Part shown: piece after piece, positions 28,401 to 36,175 of the stretch | Layout of the letters: each line of letters opens with the position of its first letter | Position numbering within the stretch: position 1 is the first letter of the stretch | Source of the DNA: Tritrichomonas musculus | Lineage: Eukaryota > Parabasalia > Tritrichomonadida > Tritrichomonadidae | DNA: 64,000 nucleotides | Assembly (NCBI GenBank): GCA_039105265.1 | Contig: JAPFFF010000022.1 | Span: 1,116,001-1,180,000, forward strand | Direction of reading: 5' to 3' | The notes under the pieces: model-generated | What the model saw: the letters and a program-made list of their open reading frames with translations, nothing else | The model's database searches: none | Told to the model about the DNA's origin: nothing | Made by a program: the position numbers and the translations under genes

Positions 28401-29236
28401 TGCTGAATAATATTTCGAATATTTCTATTTGTTGTATCGATCCATCCCTGAAAACTAGGGTCTCTCATATCGTCATCATTATTATCATCATCATTATTAT
28501 CATTTCCATTTCCATCAATAATAATGCCATTATTAATATCCAACAATTGCCCTCCTTCAAAAATGCTCGTGCTTAATGCTAAACGTCCATTTTCAATTTT
28601 TTTGGCACGAATCTTTTTGAATGCACTTGTGATTACCATTCCCGTAATTCCTGAACCAAGAAGAACCAAAATAACAGTAAGGATACTTTTCATAAGCTCT
28701 GTTTGGTTTTCATAATATTTTTTCAAAAATTCATAAGCACTATTCACTTCAATAACGATATCACCCGTCGTTTCTATTGGATGATTGACAAATTGATAAA
28801 CTGCATGAATAATTTTTTTTGTGGATTTATCCCATATTAATTGAACTGTGCCGTTAAATATTTCAATAAATTTTTCTTTGGAAAAGTTGTTATATAAAAA
28901 TGTTTGTATTGGAGCTGTATATTTACTATTTTGAATTATCTCTTTGAGCCAATCCATGAACTTGCCTATATCAACTGGATTTTCAATATCAACAATATCC
29001 TCTCCATCAAACATAAAACGATATTCTCTATTTTCTATTTCTCCATCTAATTTATGAAATGGTATCTGAATTTTATCAAGAGCCTCCATCATTTTCTGTT
29101 TATTTATATTTTTGCCTATCCATTCTTTCCAGTCTTCAAAACTGCTTGTATTTGAAAAGTATTGTTTCAAAAAGTCGACAAAATTTTCGACAACGGCAAA
29201 ATGTTTATCACCAGCAACATCATCATCAAAATGTAG
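25436..29236 (-). CDS. very large repeat-bearing membrane and coiled-coil protein, 5' end uncertain
   Basis: The frame is open from 29236 to 25436 with no ATG in the first 66 bases; the first in-frame Met codons lie near 29092. Counting residues from the TTG at 29170, there is a hydrophobic span at about 161-180 (MKSILTVILVLLGSGITGMV) and Asn/Asp-rich linkers at about 220-285. Between about 360 and 545 there are repeats with the pattern Y/W-V..D....WV......F..GWRTN. Near the C-terminus a coiled coil (MRSDLNLVTNNLDVVSYDLN) leads to a final hydrophobic span. It shares an ATGA overlap with 24105-25439. Likely a surface protein; no family is recognised. Confidence 0.65.
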   Translation of the reverse strand, partial: LHFDDDVAGDKHFAVVENFVDFLKQYFSNTSSFEDWKEWIGKNINKQKMMEALDKIQIPFHKLDGEIENREYRFMFDGEDIVDIENPVDIGKFMDWLKEIIQNSKYTAPIQTFLYNNFSKEKFIEIFNGTVQLIWDKSTKKIIHAVYQFVNHPIETTGDIVIEVNSAYEFLKKYYENQTELMKSILTVILVLLGSGITGMVITSAFKKIRAKKIENGRLALSTSIFEGGQLLDINNGIIIDGNGNDNNDDDNNDDDMRDPSFQGWIDTTNRNIRNIIQQHNVLEERVSNIRECNCNDNNNNNNNQRFFGQISQQQHLDIQQLIQKQNHLIIDNSVGSFVDAMFQPEIYQEAATQVNTTIKIRRKKKEKVNVIDTSHDRSFQRDENYVFDILTDHWVLHYNSNFQSGWRTNLNAQNMPRNFIIDTFHGEWVAVGAENGIQESNTDWRTNPSSALATFLLPSQINDGVFRWSDRYDQWIFHANYNSYINQDQSERLEWQRDQRQHFGDNYVWNVFDQEWQEHGQNFEAGWRTNHEFVPPDNYVWDDYLEEWVMLSYRNRGFDSNWRNSYSESVSIMVEFLNSGRFLGKGQIVQYGGEWVWRHHVDPVDDIKLLSDEIADININNNLPANISGVNSVNEFLESYDINILKEDGRTIDEKKPVLGNFNILANLNVNGLINGVDIEKLATSSDKTDSLFNIKFGVPEFNVKNENVEGDTKTINNVNYNILKIKINDDDIEQKLKAFNGNIFKIILRKDDVYDTEGRYIKEFFISVHDNHIQCPIIAYDEESKGYTNKCSEDSSQFFIAFDERLNIVPYTLWMNGDLSIMNQTSQDLIESNKPVFKCKIIEADNALKLHKSDVHYFYKPSIISEDNDYYKMIFEVPSDYTIPPHLQFKFKEYCFGNKWDLIWDGTKWDGKNIQGKSNGKIINKCNTRAKKDAYDAIGACVMMKNDDWNKKFFTDNIWYTNVNEKNLMQAFIRRPVRGEGWEKDGKIELKVKFNDGTLKNGNEIGVDWGNTNFSHSVEGYDLYAIEILIYNYSKRTFEVKNIEEIFLDIYSPNSDIANRMSFRLEGVHHVERNDTAYCDTIGVLDTIEKISYRFEDSKIDASHRNIELYLKKDLVDPVDEVNWDGIMNPFKYIIQQQFYEITPNPNAATTLYTDYNITSSKIITADNITTMRSDLNLVTNNLDVVSYDLNEMSHRVNVLDSEMVQVKNITQHLENDVKHLRIVSYTALAFGIAGTVGSAASIGMQLFPHGIQILKAAFSEVYE

Positions 29237-29247
29237 TTAGATATGGT

Positions 29248-29533
29248 AGTGGGTGTTTCACACCACACTACACACATGAAACTTACACTTTTGGTCTATT
29301 TTAATAACGAAAACGACAAGATGACAATCAAGAAGAGATGTCATGATTAACGTCTCGTGGCGCGTATATTTAATGTATAACCTCGATGTCAGAGCTGTTG
29401 GTGATGTTTCATGTGTTGCTATCATAAATGATATGCTCACCACAGTAGTGATGGTAGTGCAGGATGGTGCCCATATATTCTCCTGATATAGCTCTACTGA
29501 TTTATCTACTGATTTTTTTCTCCTGTAAAAATA
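29248..29533. other. non-coding stretch, possible terminus of Mav-6
   Basis: It begins AGTGGGTGTTTCACACCACA and holds no convincing gene. Near its end, TTTATCTACTGATTTTTTTC precedes the ATG at 29534 and may be promoter sequence. It does not show the AGTAG start of the surer termini. Confidence 0.35.
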
Positions 29534-30250
29534 ATGGAGCTCGAGGGACCAATTGTTGAATTTTTGAAGTACTACATCGCTGAGCAAAGGAAACCCAATC
29601 CTGACAAACATTTGAATATTTATGAGATGACAGCTACTAAAGAACAATTTGATGAGTTTTTTGATGCATACGGATACGTTTGCCTACGATATCCCAAAGA
29701 TATGAAACTTGATGAATTTGCTTCATTTAATCGAAAGGTTAATCCGGAACGAGTTAGATATGCCTCAATATTAGATTTCTATAGGAAACCCAACAAAAAA
29801 TTCCCGATTGACAAGACTTATGAAAAGAAAAATGGACTTATATTATCGAAAGCTGACCGTGATAAGCAGAAAGCTGACCAGCAAAAACTTAAAGAGGATG
29901 AGTTACGAGAATCGATGAAAGCTGAAGGTTGCGAGCTGATATCTGCATACACAATCGCGACTGCTGATATTTACTATACTTATGAAGGTCGTGAGTATAA
30001 AACTAAGCCAACCAAATGGAACTCCGGGCATAGGGCACATAAGATGCAATGCATTCGATATACACCCAATTATGTGAAGAAAGTATTTGCCGATGCTGGA
30101 TGTGAACTGGTGACTGAATATAAGAATTCGAAGCAAAAACTGAATTATAAATATAATGGGAATACGTTTACAACAACATTTAATGATTGGATTTGGTATG
30201 AAAATCGCCCTCATCTCGGTAAGAAGAGGACTTATTTTACTGAATCATGA
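29534..30250 (+). CDS. protein with two degenerate DNA-binding-like repeats
   Basis: 238 residues. The N-terminal half is helical and charged. The C-terminal half has two related units: AEGCELISAYTIATADIYYT..YEGREYKTKPTKW and DAGCELVTEYKNSKQKLNYK..YNGNTFTTTFNDW. The pattern GCEL.(S/T).Y..(S/A)...L.Y.Y.G....T....W recalls repeat modules found in viral and phage DNA-binding proteins, but without the usual cysteine pairs. That likeness is a judgement from pattern only. Confidence 0.55.
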   Translation: MELEGPIVEFLKYYIAEQRKPNPDKHLNIYEMTATKEQFDEFFDAYGYVCLRYPKDMKLDEFASFNRKVNPERVRYASILDFYRKPNKKFPIDKTYEKKNGLILSKADRDKQKADQQKLKEDELRESMKAEGCELISAYTIATADIYYTYEGREYKTKPTKWNSGHRAHKMQCIRYTPNYVKKVFADAGCELVTEYKNSKQKLNYKYNGNTFTTTFNDWIWYENRPHLGKKRTYFTES

Positions 30251-30305
30251 GCATTTTATATTTTTGGATCTCTCCTACTACTAGATTCCTCCTACTACTA
30301 GTATC

Positions 30306-30424
30306 ACACCTCATACCTCACACCTCATACCTCATACCTCATACCTCATACCTCACCTCAAATTGGTATAGGGGTACCCAAGAGGGGCCTCTCAAAATCC
30401 ATTTTAGGTAAATTCCATAAATTG
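30306..30424 (+). repeat. left arm of the 119 bp inverted repeat
   Basis: Starts with six or so CATACCT units, then TCAAATTGGTATAGGGGTAC and GGTAAATTCCATAAATTG. Pairs with 31874-31992. Confidence 0.75.
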
Positions 30425-30463
30425 ACAATCCCAAAAATAATGCAATTCTTGAATCAATTTAAT

Positions 30464-30471
30464 TTTTTATC
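30464..30471 (+). promoter_or_regulatory. TTTTTATC box before the 30482 start
   Basis: AATTTTTTATCTGGTTTGAA then ATG; the box ends ten bases before the start. The context resembles 32027-32043 and 6088-6104 base for base over most positions. Confidence 0.5.
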
Positions 30472-30481
30472 TGGTTTGAAA

Positions 30482-31843
30482 ATGAGCGTTGTCCCAACTA
30501 ACACCCAAATAGTTTCATATGAAGGTTCTTTCTGCAAGGAATTGGAGATTCGTATGAACAAAATATTGAATAAATCCCAACGTGAACATGATCGCGAGTC
30601 AGCTATCAAGTGCTATATACATAAGGAGCTCTCGCTTGATGAGTACGATGAGTGGATCCAAGATATGAATACCAAAATTGATTGTTATACAAACATTGAA
30701 TCTCCTGAGCGAGCACTGCTAATGAAGGAGTTATCATATATCAACCGAGATCGCGAACGTCTAATGAAATTTCAAGATGAGCTCGATAAGAAACGCAAAA
30801 CTTTGATTTACAGTTATATGCACCCCCTTGATTATGCCGTTGACATCATCACAAAGGATATCAATATGTTCAACCAGAATTTGCTCAGTTGCATATTCGA
30901 ATCGTTTGTCAATAAGGTCAAATCCTTATGTCCCAAAGACAAATCATATGAGGGTACCATTAAATTCGTATACTATGATAGAACCTCTACCAAGGTCATA
31001 AACCTATTCGATTCATTAACACAAAGATTAATATCTAGCTTCACTAAGCTACTCACTGAAGTTGCGTCAAATGAATATTTCGCAAATGATATACATAAAT
31101 ATGATTCCCTAGTGAAATTGCGCGAGGAAATCAGTAATGCTTGTTATAATCTATACCTTGGAACAATCATTGATGCAATCGATAATAAACTTGATCAATA
31201 TCCCCCAACTGAAATGTCATCTAGTGAACTCGTTATTGGGTACTCTAGAGTACTCATGAAGAATCTCAATGAATATATCTTACACGATTTATCCAAAATC
31301 ATCGATAAGGAAATCAAGGATTGCATTGCAAAAATATGTGAAAATGAGTTAGTACGCAGTTCGCTAGCGTTCGGCAATGAAATTACTTCCTGCTTGAATA
31401 TGATACACATTAAGGAACCCAAACAGAGTTTGACTGAGGTATCTACCAAGGTATCTGCCAAGGAATCAAATACTGAATCCCAAACTACACCCATTGTTGA
31501 AGAACCCAAACAGAGTTTGACTGAGGCATCAAATGCCGAACCTGAGATAGCTGAGGTATCTACCAAGGAATCAAATGCCGAACCCCAGCATACACCCATT
31601 ATAGCTGAAGTATATGAGATTGATCAGGAGAAGACCTTAGACGATTTCATTAAGGGTCTCCCAAATGATAAGATATGTATAGTAGAATTGACTCAAAAAT
31701 ATAATGCGTACTTCGACACTAATGTAACCCCTCGTGGATTAGGTGTAATACTCTCAAAATCGGGTAAACTGAGAACGCAGTTCCTGCTTAAGACCATTGC
31801 ATGGGAGAAGAGTAAGAGAGTTATATACTATAGCAAGGCTTGA
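30482..31843 (+). CDS. helical protein with repeat linker and C-terminal winged-helix-like domain
   Basis: 453 residues from the ATG at 30482, chosen because of the TTTTTATC box; the frame is open to 30422. Residues 1-300 or so are mostly helical (LEIRMNKILNKSQREHDRES, ALLMKELSYINRDRERLMKF). A linker repeats EPKQSLTE(V/A)S and STKESNAEP. The C-terminal 80 residues (LDDFIKGLPNDKICIVELTQ ... TPRGLGVILSKSG) look like a small helix-turn-helix or winged-helix domain. Function unknown; DNA binding is plausible. Confidence 0.6.
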   Translation: MSVVPTNTQIVSYEGSFCKELEIRMNKILNKSQREHDRESAIKCYIHKELSLDEYDEWIQDMNTKIDCYTNIESPERALLMKELSYINRDRERLMKFQDELDKKRKTLIYSYMHPLDYAVDIITKDINMFNQNLLSCIFESFVNKVKSLCPKDKSYEGTIKFVYYDRTSTKVINLFDSLTQRLISSFTKLLTEVASNEYFANDIHKYDSLVKLREEISNACYNLYLGTIIDAIDNKLDQYPPTEMSSSELVIGYSRVLMKNLNEYILHDLSKIIDKEIKDCIAKICENELVRSSLAFGNEITSCLNMIHIKEPKQSLTEVSTKVSAKESNTESQTTPIVEEPKQSLTEASNAEPEIAEVSTKESNAEPQHTPIIAEVYEIDQEKTLDDFIKGLPNDKICIVELTQKYNAYFDTNVTPRGLGVILSKSGKLRTQFLLKTIAWEKSKRVIYYSKA

Positions 31844-31873
31844 ATAATTTATTTTTGGACTTATGAGGATTCC

Positions 31874-31992
31874 CAATTTATGGAATTTACCTAAAATGAA
31901 TTTTATGACCCCCCCTCTTGGGTACCCCTATACCAATTTGAGGTGAGGTATGAGGTATGAGGTATGAGGTATGAGGTGTGAGGTGTGAGATG
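31874..31992 (-). repeat. right arm of the 119 bp inverted repeat
   Basis: The reverse complement of 30306-30424 with small differences, for example a CCCCCCCTC run where the left arm has GAGGGGCC. Confidence 0.75.
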
Positions 31993-32026
31993 AGTCCATA
32001 ACTAACTAGTTCTCAATGCAACTCAA

Positions 32027-32034
32027 TTTTTATC
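32027..32034 (+). promoter_or_regulatory. TTTTTATC box before the KilA-N gene
   Basis: CAATTTTTATCCAGCTTGAA then ATG 32044; nine bases between box and start. Confidence 0.5.
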
Positions 32035-32043
32035 CAGCTTGAA

Positions 32044-32811
32044 ATGGAATCAACAGCAATCAACATTCCAATGTCAGCCATTGTCGAACCAATCAATGAA
32101 GAATATGAATACATCCAGTATAATGAGAAGCTTCGTTTGATACATTCCATTAATGATGATATGTACCAGATGCAATCGATTCTCACTGCATGTAATTCAA
32201 AGAAACAAGCTTATAGGTGGAGGCAACTCGCTGAAACCAATGAAATTCTTGATGAATTATCGTCACAGCAAAATTGCTGCGACCTAGATATTGTTCAAGA
32301 TAGACCTAATTTACCGAATGATTTGAAAGGCACATACATTCACCGATTGCTTGTCAATGATGTTGCATGCTGGGCTAATCGAAAGTATGCCATATATATT
32401 GCCAAACTATTGGATTCATATTTTGAGAAGCAACGTGAGCAGCTGGTTAACAAAATCGATGACCTAACTCCAAGGGCTGTCCCCAAAGATCACAAACATA
32501 GCTACCGATATATGATATGGCTTGAGGAACTTCCCAAAAATAAGAATTTTGTGATACTTCATCTCGTTCGTCGCAACAAGCATTCATGGAGGCAGGTCAG
32601 TAAGATTTATCAAGATGAGAAGAAGCGCTGGGCATATGTTGATGACCTACCAATTGCGATGACCCCGAATGAAGATATCAAACGAATGGCCAAAGCTATG
32701 TTCAAAGGGGATGATGTCCGTGTAGGTGGTACTGATATTATCATTAACAAATCATGCCTTGATGAGTTTCATGAAGCTGTAGACAAATACTTTAAAAATA
32801 TGCATCTTTAA
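32044..32811 (+). CDS. KilA-N domain protein
   Basis: 255 residues. The central region GTYIHRLLVNDVACWANRKY followed by AIYIAKLLDSYFEKQREQL fits the KilA-N DNA-binding fold common in large DNA viruses and phages (G.Y.H..L...IA.WAS..FA). The C-terminal region (YRYMIWLEELPKNKNFVILH, LVRRNKHSW) resembles the second domain often paired with KilA-N. It likely binds DNA and regulates the element or its host. It lies 22 bases before the next gene. The family call is from pattern, not a search. Confidence 0.65.
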   Translation: MESTAINIPMSAIVEPINEEYEYIQYNEKLRLIHSINDDMYQMQSILTACNSKKQAYRWRQLAETNEILDELSSQQNCCDLDIVQDRPNLPNDLKGTYIHRLLVNDVACWANRKYAIYIAKLLDSYFEKQREQLVNKIDDLTPRAVPKDHKHSYRYMIWLEELPKNKNFVILHLVRRNKHSWRQVSKIYQDEKKRWAYVDDLPIAMTPNEDIKRMAKAMFKGDDVRVGGTDIIINKSCLDEFHEAVDKYFKNMHL

Positions 32812-32821
32812 ATAATATTTT

Positions 32822-32828
32822 ATTTTTG
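32822..32828 (+). promoter_or_regulatory. ATTTTTG box before the 32834 start
   Basis: TATTTTTGCATAAATG, five bases from box to start. Confidence 0.5.
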
Positions 32829-32833
32829 CATAA

Positions 32834-33379
32834 ATGGATATTTCAGCTACAGAATCTGACACTGATATACTCTCAAAAATCGTAGATGGTATCACCGATT
32901 TGCGCCGAGATGTCAAGCATTTGATTAAACGTTGGAGCAGTAAACGCAAACCTTCCACAGATTCACCTCAGGATTCAACTCAGGATTCACCTCAGGACTC
33001 AACTCAGGATTCACCTCCTGAAGCAACTGAGAACGCAGTTCCTGCCTCACCTCCTGATGAAACTGAAACTCAATCTATTGAACATCCTCGACCTCGTTTA
33101 AATAGAACTCATATATTCAATCGAAGCAAGTTTTTGGATATTGAGGATCACGACCGATTGATCCAATATGTCACATCAAAGGATGTAATCGATGCGGTCT
33201 CCAACGTGGAACCTCATAAACGAGTATCTCTATTGCGTAGACTCATCTACGATAACCTAAAGTTGAGTATCTCCATGTATATGACCCAAAAATTAATCAA
33301 CACCCATATGACTATAAACGGTCCCCCAAGGGAAACAGCTCCAGACCCCGATGATGAGATCGATACAACCGATTTCTAA
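32834..33379 (+). CDS. Ser/Pro/Gln-repeat linker protein, unknown
   Basis: 181 residues. A short helical N-terminus (ILSKIVDGITDLRRDVKHLI) recalls the start of the 48659 protein (LMKVVLDLKRDVKRINGI). A repeated DSPQDSTQ linker follows, then a helical C-terminal part (HDRLIQYVTSKDVIDAV, LLRRLIYDNLKLSISMYM). Unknown function; the N-terminal likeness suggests a shared docking segment. Confidence 0.55.
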   Translation: MDISATESDTDILSKIVDGITDLRRDVKHLIKRWSSKRKPSTDSPQDSTQDSPQDSTQDSPPEATENAVPASPPDETETQSIEHPRPRLNRTHIFNRSKFLDIEDHDRLIQYVTSKDVIDAVSNVEPHKRVSLLRRLIYDNLKLSISMYMTQKLINTHMTINGPPRETAPDPDDEIDTTDF

Positions 33380-33384
33380 TTTAA

Positions 33385-33391
33385 ATTTTTG
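33385..33391 (+). promoter_or_regulatory. ATTTTTG box before the 33403 start
   Basis: AAATTTTTGCAACTCTCAAA then ATG; eleven bases between box and start. Confidence 0.45.
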
Positions 33392-33402
33392 CAACTCTCA
33401 AA

Positions 33403-33726
33403 ATGACAAATTTTGTAACTCTCAAGGATAAACCTAATTGGAACTACTTTAAGGATAATATATTACCTAACATACAGATTATCCAAAATACAAAGGACTG
33501 GTTAACAATTAAGGGATTCACTACCGCCAACAACAACTACATCTATATCATCTATACACATGTTGATTTAGGGTATACAATTGAAGATGCCAATAGAGAT
33601 ATGATGTGGACGAATGGTCCTCTATATAATATACAAAATACTTTTATTCGTACCTTCACTGATGAGACCTCCAATATAGCACACACATCTTGGAAATACG
33701 AATGGACACTATATTTTAATCACTAG
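33403..33726 (+). CDS. 107-residue protein, unknown
   Basis: A compact, aromatic-rich protein (NWNYFKDNILPNIQIIQNTK, NYIYIIYTHVDLGYTIEDAN, WKYEWTLYFNH). The beta-like pattern and small size suggest a single-domain structural protein. An ATTTTTG box precedes it. No family recognised. Confidence 0.55.
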   Translation: MTNFVTLKDKPNWNYFKDNILPNIQIIQNTKDWLTIKGFTTANNNYIYIIYTHVDLGYTIEDANRDMMWTNGPLYNIQNTFIRTFTDETSNIAHTSWKYEWTLYFNH

Positions 33727-34211
33727 GACTAAAAAATATTTTTGCAAAAACCGACCCCATGAGAATGTATATTCATACTGGATGCGTAATGCATTCGATA
33801 TGAGATGATAAGTGCCCGGGATGATACCACCCCATAAAGAGAAACAGTTGCATCCACCATGAGGCTGGTTTGGGTTGCAAATGCCGGCAAATGCCCGTAT
33901 TACCCCATAATCCACAAGTAATAGCTTACCCAAGGTGTTTAGTGCGCTAGGGCTCTATCACAAATATGGACCGGAAATAATACGAAAAATCGGTATGGCA
34001 GTGAATCGAACCTATGCCTGCAGCCGAAGCCCGGAGACATCCTTCATGATCCAACAACTATACCAGTTAGCGCTAACACATATATGTTTTCGATTTAGCA
34101 TTTAAACCATTCCAACTACATTGCAGGGAGTATGCACATGATTAAAATTCAAAAATAATATTTAATCAATATTTTTGCGATGACTATTTTTGTATTTTTA
34201 CGTTCAGGCAA
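33727..34211. other. 485-base gene-free stretch, possible RNA locus
   Basis: It opens with ATATTTTTGC at 33737-33746, the promoter-like box, but no start codon leads to a useful frame. The middle is clearly richer in G and C than its surroundings. It ends with further ATTTTTG copies (34170, 34187) before the gene at 34212. See the tRNA-like segment at 33991. Confidence 0.45.
33991..34077 (-). ncRNA. tRNA-like relic
   Basis: On the minus strand the segment contains GGTTCGATTC, a good match to the internal B box, close to a 3' part CACTGCCATACCG. The 5' part GGTATAG pairs with CCATACC except for one mismatch. The T-stem pairs at only three of five positions, and the D and anticodon arms are not convincing. 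It also starts with the perfect palindrome GTTAGCGCTAAC. It looks like a decayed tRNA or a tRNA-derived element rather than a working tRNA. Confidence 0.3.
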
Positions 34212-36175
34212 ATGAGTAATATTACAAACGGACATTTTGGTAAAATTCCTACAAAAACTGTCAAAAATTATATCAATATTGTTAATAATGAGTTCGGTGG
34301 CAACATCCCAACCAACCTCACATATGTCGCTCAGCTGAGCAAGCTCAGTAGGTTCCTCAATGAGAAATCATTTGTAGATCGAATAGGTTTTGATACTAGG
34401 TCTGCTCTTCAGGAATCGCATTTTGATACATTCTTTGGACAACTGAGGGCTGAACAAGAGGATGAGCAGTTGAGGGCTGAAACTGAACAGAGGTTGCGTA
34501 AACTAGAGGATGACAGACTTGAACAGGAACGCCTTAAGCAGAAACAGGAACTTGCTGAGAAGGAACGCAAACGGCTTGAGCGTGATCGATTGAAACAGGA
34601 GCGATTGGCTAAAGAAGCAGAAGAGCAGGAACGCAAACGGCTTGAGCGTGATCGATTGAAACAGGAGCGATTGGCTAAAGAAGCAGAAGAGCAGGAACGC
34701 AAACGGCTTGAGCGTGATCGATTGAAACAGGAACGTGAACGCAAGCGAATTGCCGAAGAGAGGGAACAGAAGCTGAATCGTAAGATTACGAATGGGAATT
34801 TCGATAAAAGGTATATACCTACAGAAACTGTCAAAAATTATATCAATATTGTTAATAATGAGTTCGGTGGCAACATCCCCCTCACTGATAAATATATTGT
34901 TCAGCTGACTAAACTTTCGGGGTTCCTCAATGAGAACTCATTTATAACTCGCACAGGTTTCAATCCCGATGGTATTCTCGAGGAATCAGATTTTGATACA
35001 TTCTTTGGACAACTTAGGGATGAACGTGCTGAGCAGGAGCGCTTGGAACAGGAACGTCTTGAGCGTGAGCGTGCTGAGCGGGAACTTCTTGAACAGGAGC
35101 GTGCTGAACAGGAGCGATTGGAGCGTAAACGTGCAAAGAGACATGCCAAAAAAGCTCGTAAACGGGAGCGTGCTGAGCAGGAGCGCTTGGAACAGGAACG
35201 TATTGAGCGTGAGCGTGCTGAACGCCTTGCAGCCGATAATGATTATTTCAATAAATTCAATAGAGCTGATTACAAGGTTGATAACCCCATTGATGCATTT
35301 CAACATAAGAATACTCGAGATAAGTTTAAACAAAAACTTGTAAGGGAACGTATTGAGCGTGAGCGTGCTGAACGCCTTGCAGCCGATAATGATTATTTCA
35401 ATAAATTCAATAGAGCTGATTACAAGGTTGATAACCCCATTGATGCATTTCAACATAAGAATACTCGAGATAAGTTTAAACAAAAACTTGTAAGGGAACG
35501 TATTGAGCGTGAGCGTGCTGAACGCCTTGCAGCCGATAATGATTACTTCAAGCATTTCGATAGAGATGATTACAAGATCGAGGACCCCATTGATGTACTC
35601 CAGCGTTTGAATACCCAGGATAGGTTCCAACAGCGGTTAGATGATGAACACAAAGCATGTTCCTATTTCAACAAGTATTATCCTGAGTATATCGATAGAG
35701 CTGAAATACAAGATATACTCAAAAACAGGTCCAAAGTTATAAAACTAGCTCATATTATTGATGGTAGCACTAATATTGATGGTATCCCCAAGGACCCTGA
35801 AAATAATGAGATATTCGAGTACCTCAGTGAGTTCGGTCATGAATTCAAATCGAAACATACTGGTTTCCTCATGGTGAATGAACCTGAGGACTATGATAGG
35901 GCTGTAGAGGCTTGGAATAAATATAACAAATATGCTGATAATGATTACAATGAACGCGAGGATATTGATACATATGAGCCAATATACATATACTACTTCA
36001 ACTCGATATCTACATTGAACAGTATATATGATGGTTTGCAACAGGTTTATAAACGCGAGGTAAAACCATTCAAAATCTATTTCCAACTCACAGGTGTATT
36101 TGAGTCCTCCAGTGCTGAGAATGACACATTCCAATATACAGCTAGGGAAATCAATTGGAACAAGATTTATCGAAA
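34212..36175 (+). pseudogene. N-terminal part of a family B polymerase gene with large repeat expansions
   Basis: The C-terminal 130 residues (GFLMVNEPEDYDRAVEAWNK, PIYIYYFNSIS, GLQQVYKREVKPFKIYFQLT, GVFESS) match the Mav-7 protein, whose later part resembles the pre-exonuclease region of the Mav-9 polymerase. Upstream are two copies of a domain (TVKNYINIVNNEFGGNIP ... SDFDTFFGQLR), three copies of a 22-residue KRLERDRLKQER unit, and three copies of a 49-residue unit with AADNDYFNKFNRADYKVDNP. The gene is cut at about 36175, so exonuclease and polymerase domains are missing. Confidence 0.6.

Larger units (their letters stand above)
24001..29247. mobile_element. Mav-5: fibre-gene segment of another Maverick
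   Basis: The left edge is exact: at 24000/24001 Mav-4 stops matching its mirror copy. The new sequence starts AGTATACGTTAGGCTGTGCG, which has the AGTA start seen at other termini here. Only two genes follow, both on the minus strand, before the possible new end at 29248. The right end is uncertain. Confidence 0.55.
30299..31993. mobile_element. 1.7 kb unit bounded by 119 bp inverted repeats
   Basis: The inverted arms 30306-30424 and 31874-31992 enclose the single gene at 30482. The outer part of each arm is a (CATACCT)n microsatellite with different copy number; the inner part (AAATTGGTATAGGGGTACCC ... TAAATTCCATAAATTG) is conserved. It may be a one-gene non-autonomous unit or two element ends brought together. 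Confidence 0.45.
29248..36175. mobile_element. Mav-6: Maverick segment with KilA-N and polymerase 5' part
   Basis: All genes run on the plus strand and base composition is less AT-rich than Mav-5 and Mav-7. The left edge at 29248 (AGTGGGTGTTTCACACCACA) is suggested only by the AGT start and a compositional change. The right edge near 36175 is where a plus-strand polymerase gene meets an opposite-strand homolog. Confidence 0.5.

Noticed and set aside
30306-30360. CRISPR-like short spaced repeats
   Set aside because: The units are contiguous 7-base microsatellite copies without spacers, in a eukaryotic element.
34409-35630. Large minus-strand frames rich in Arg/Ser/Cys or Ile/Leu
   Set aside because: They are mirror readings of the Glu/Arg coiled-coil repeats of the polymerase N-terminus.
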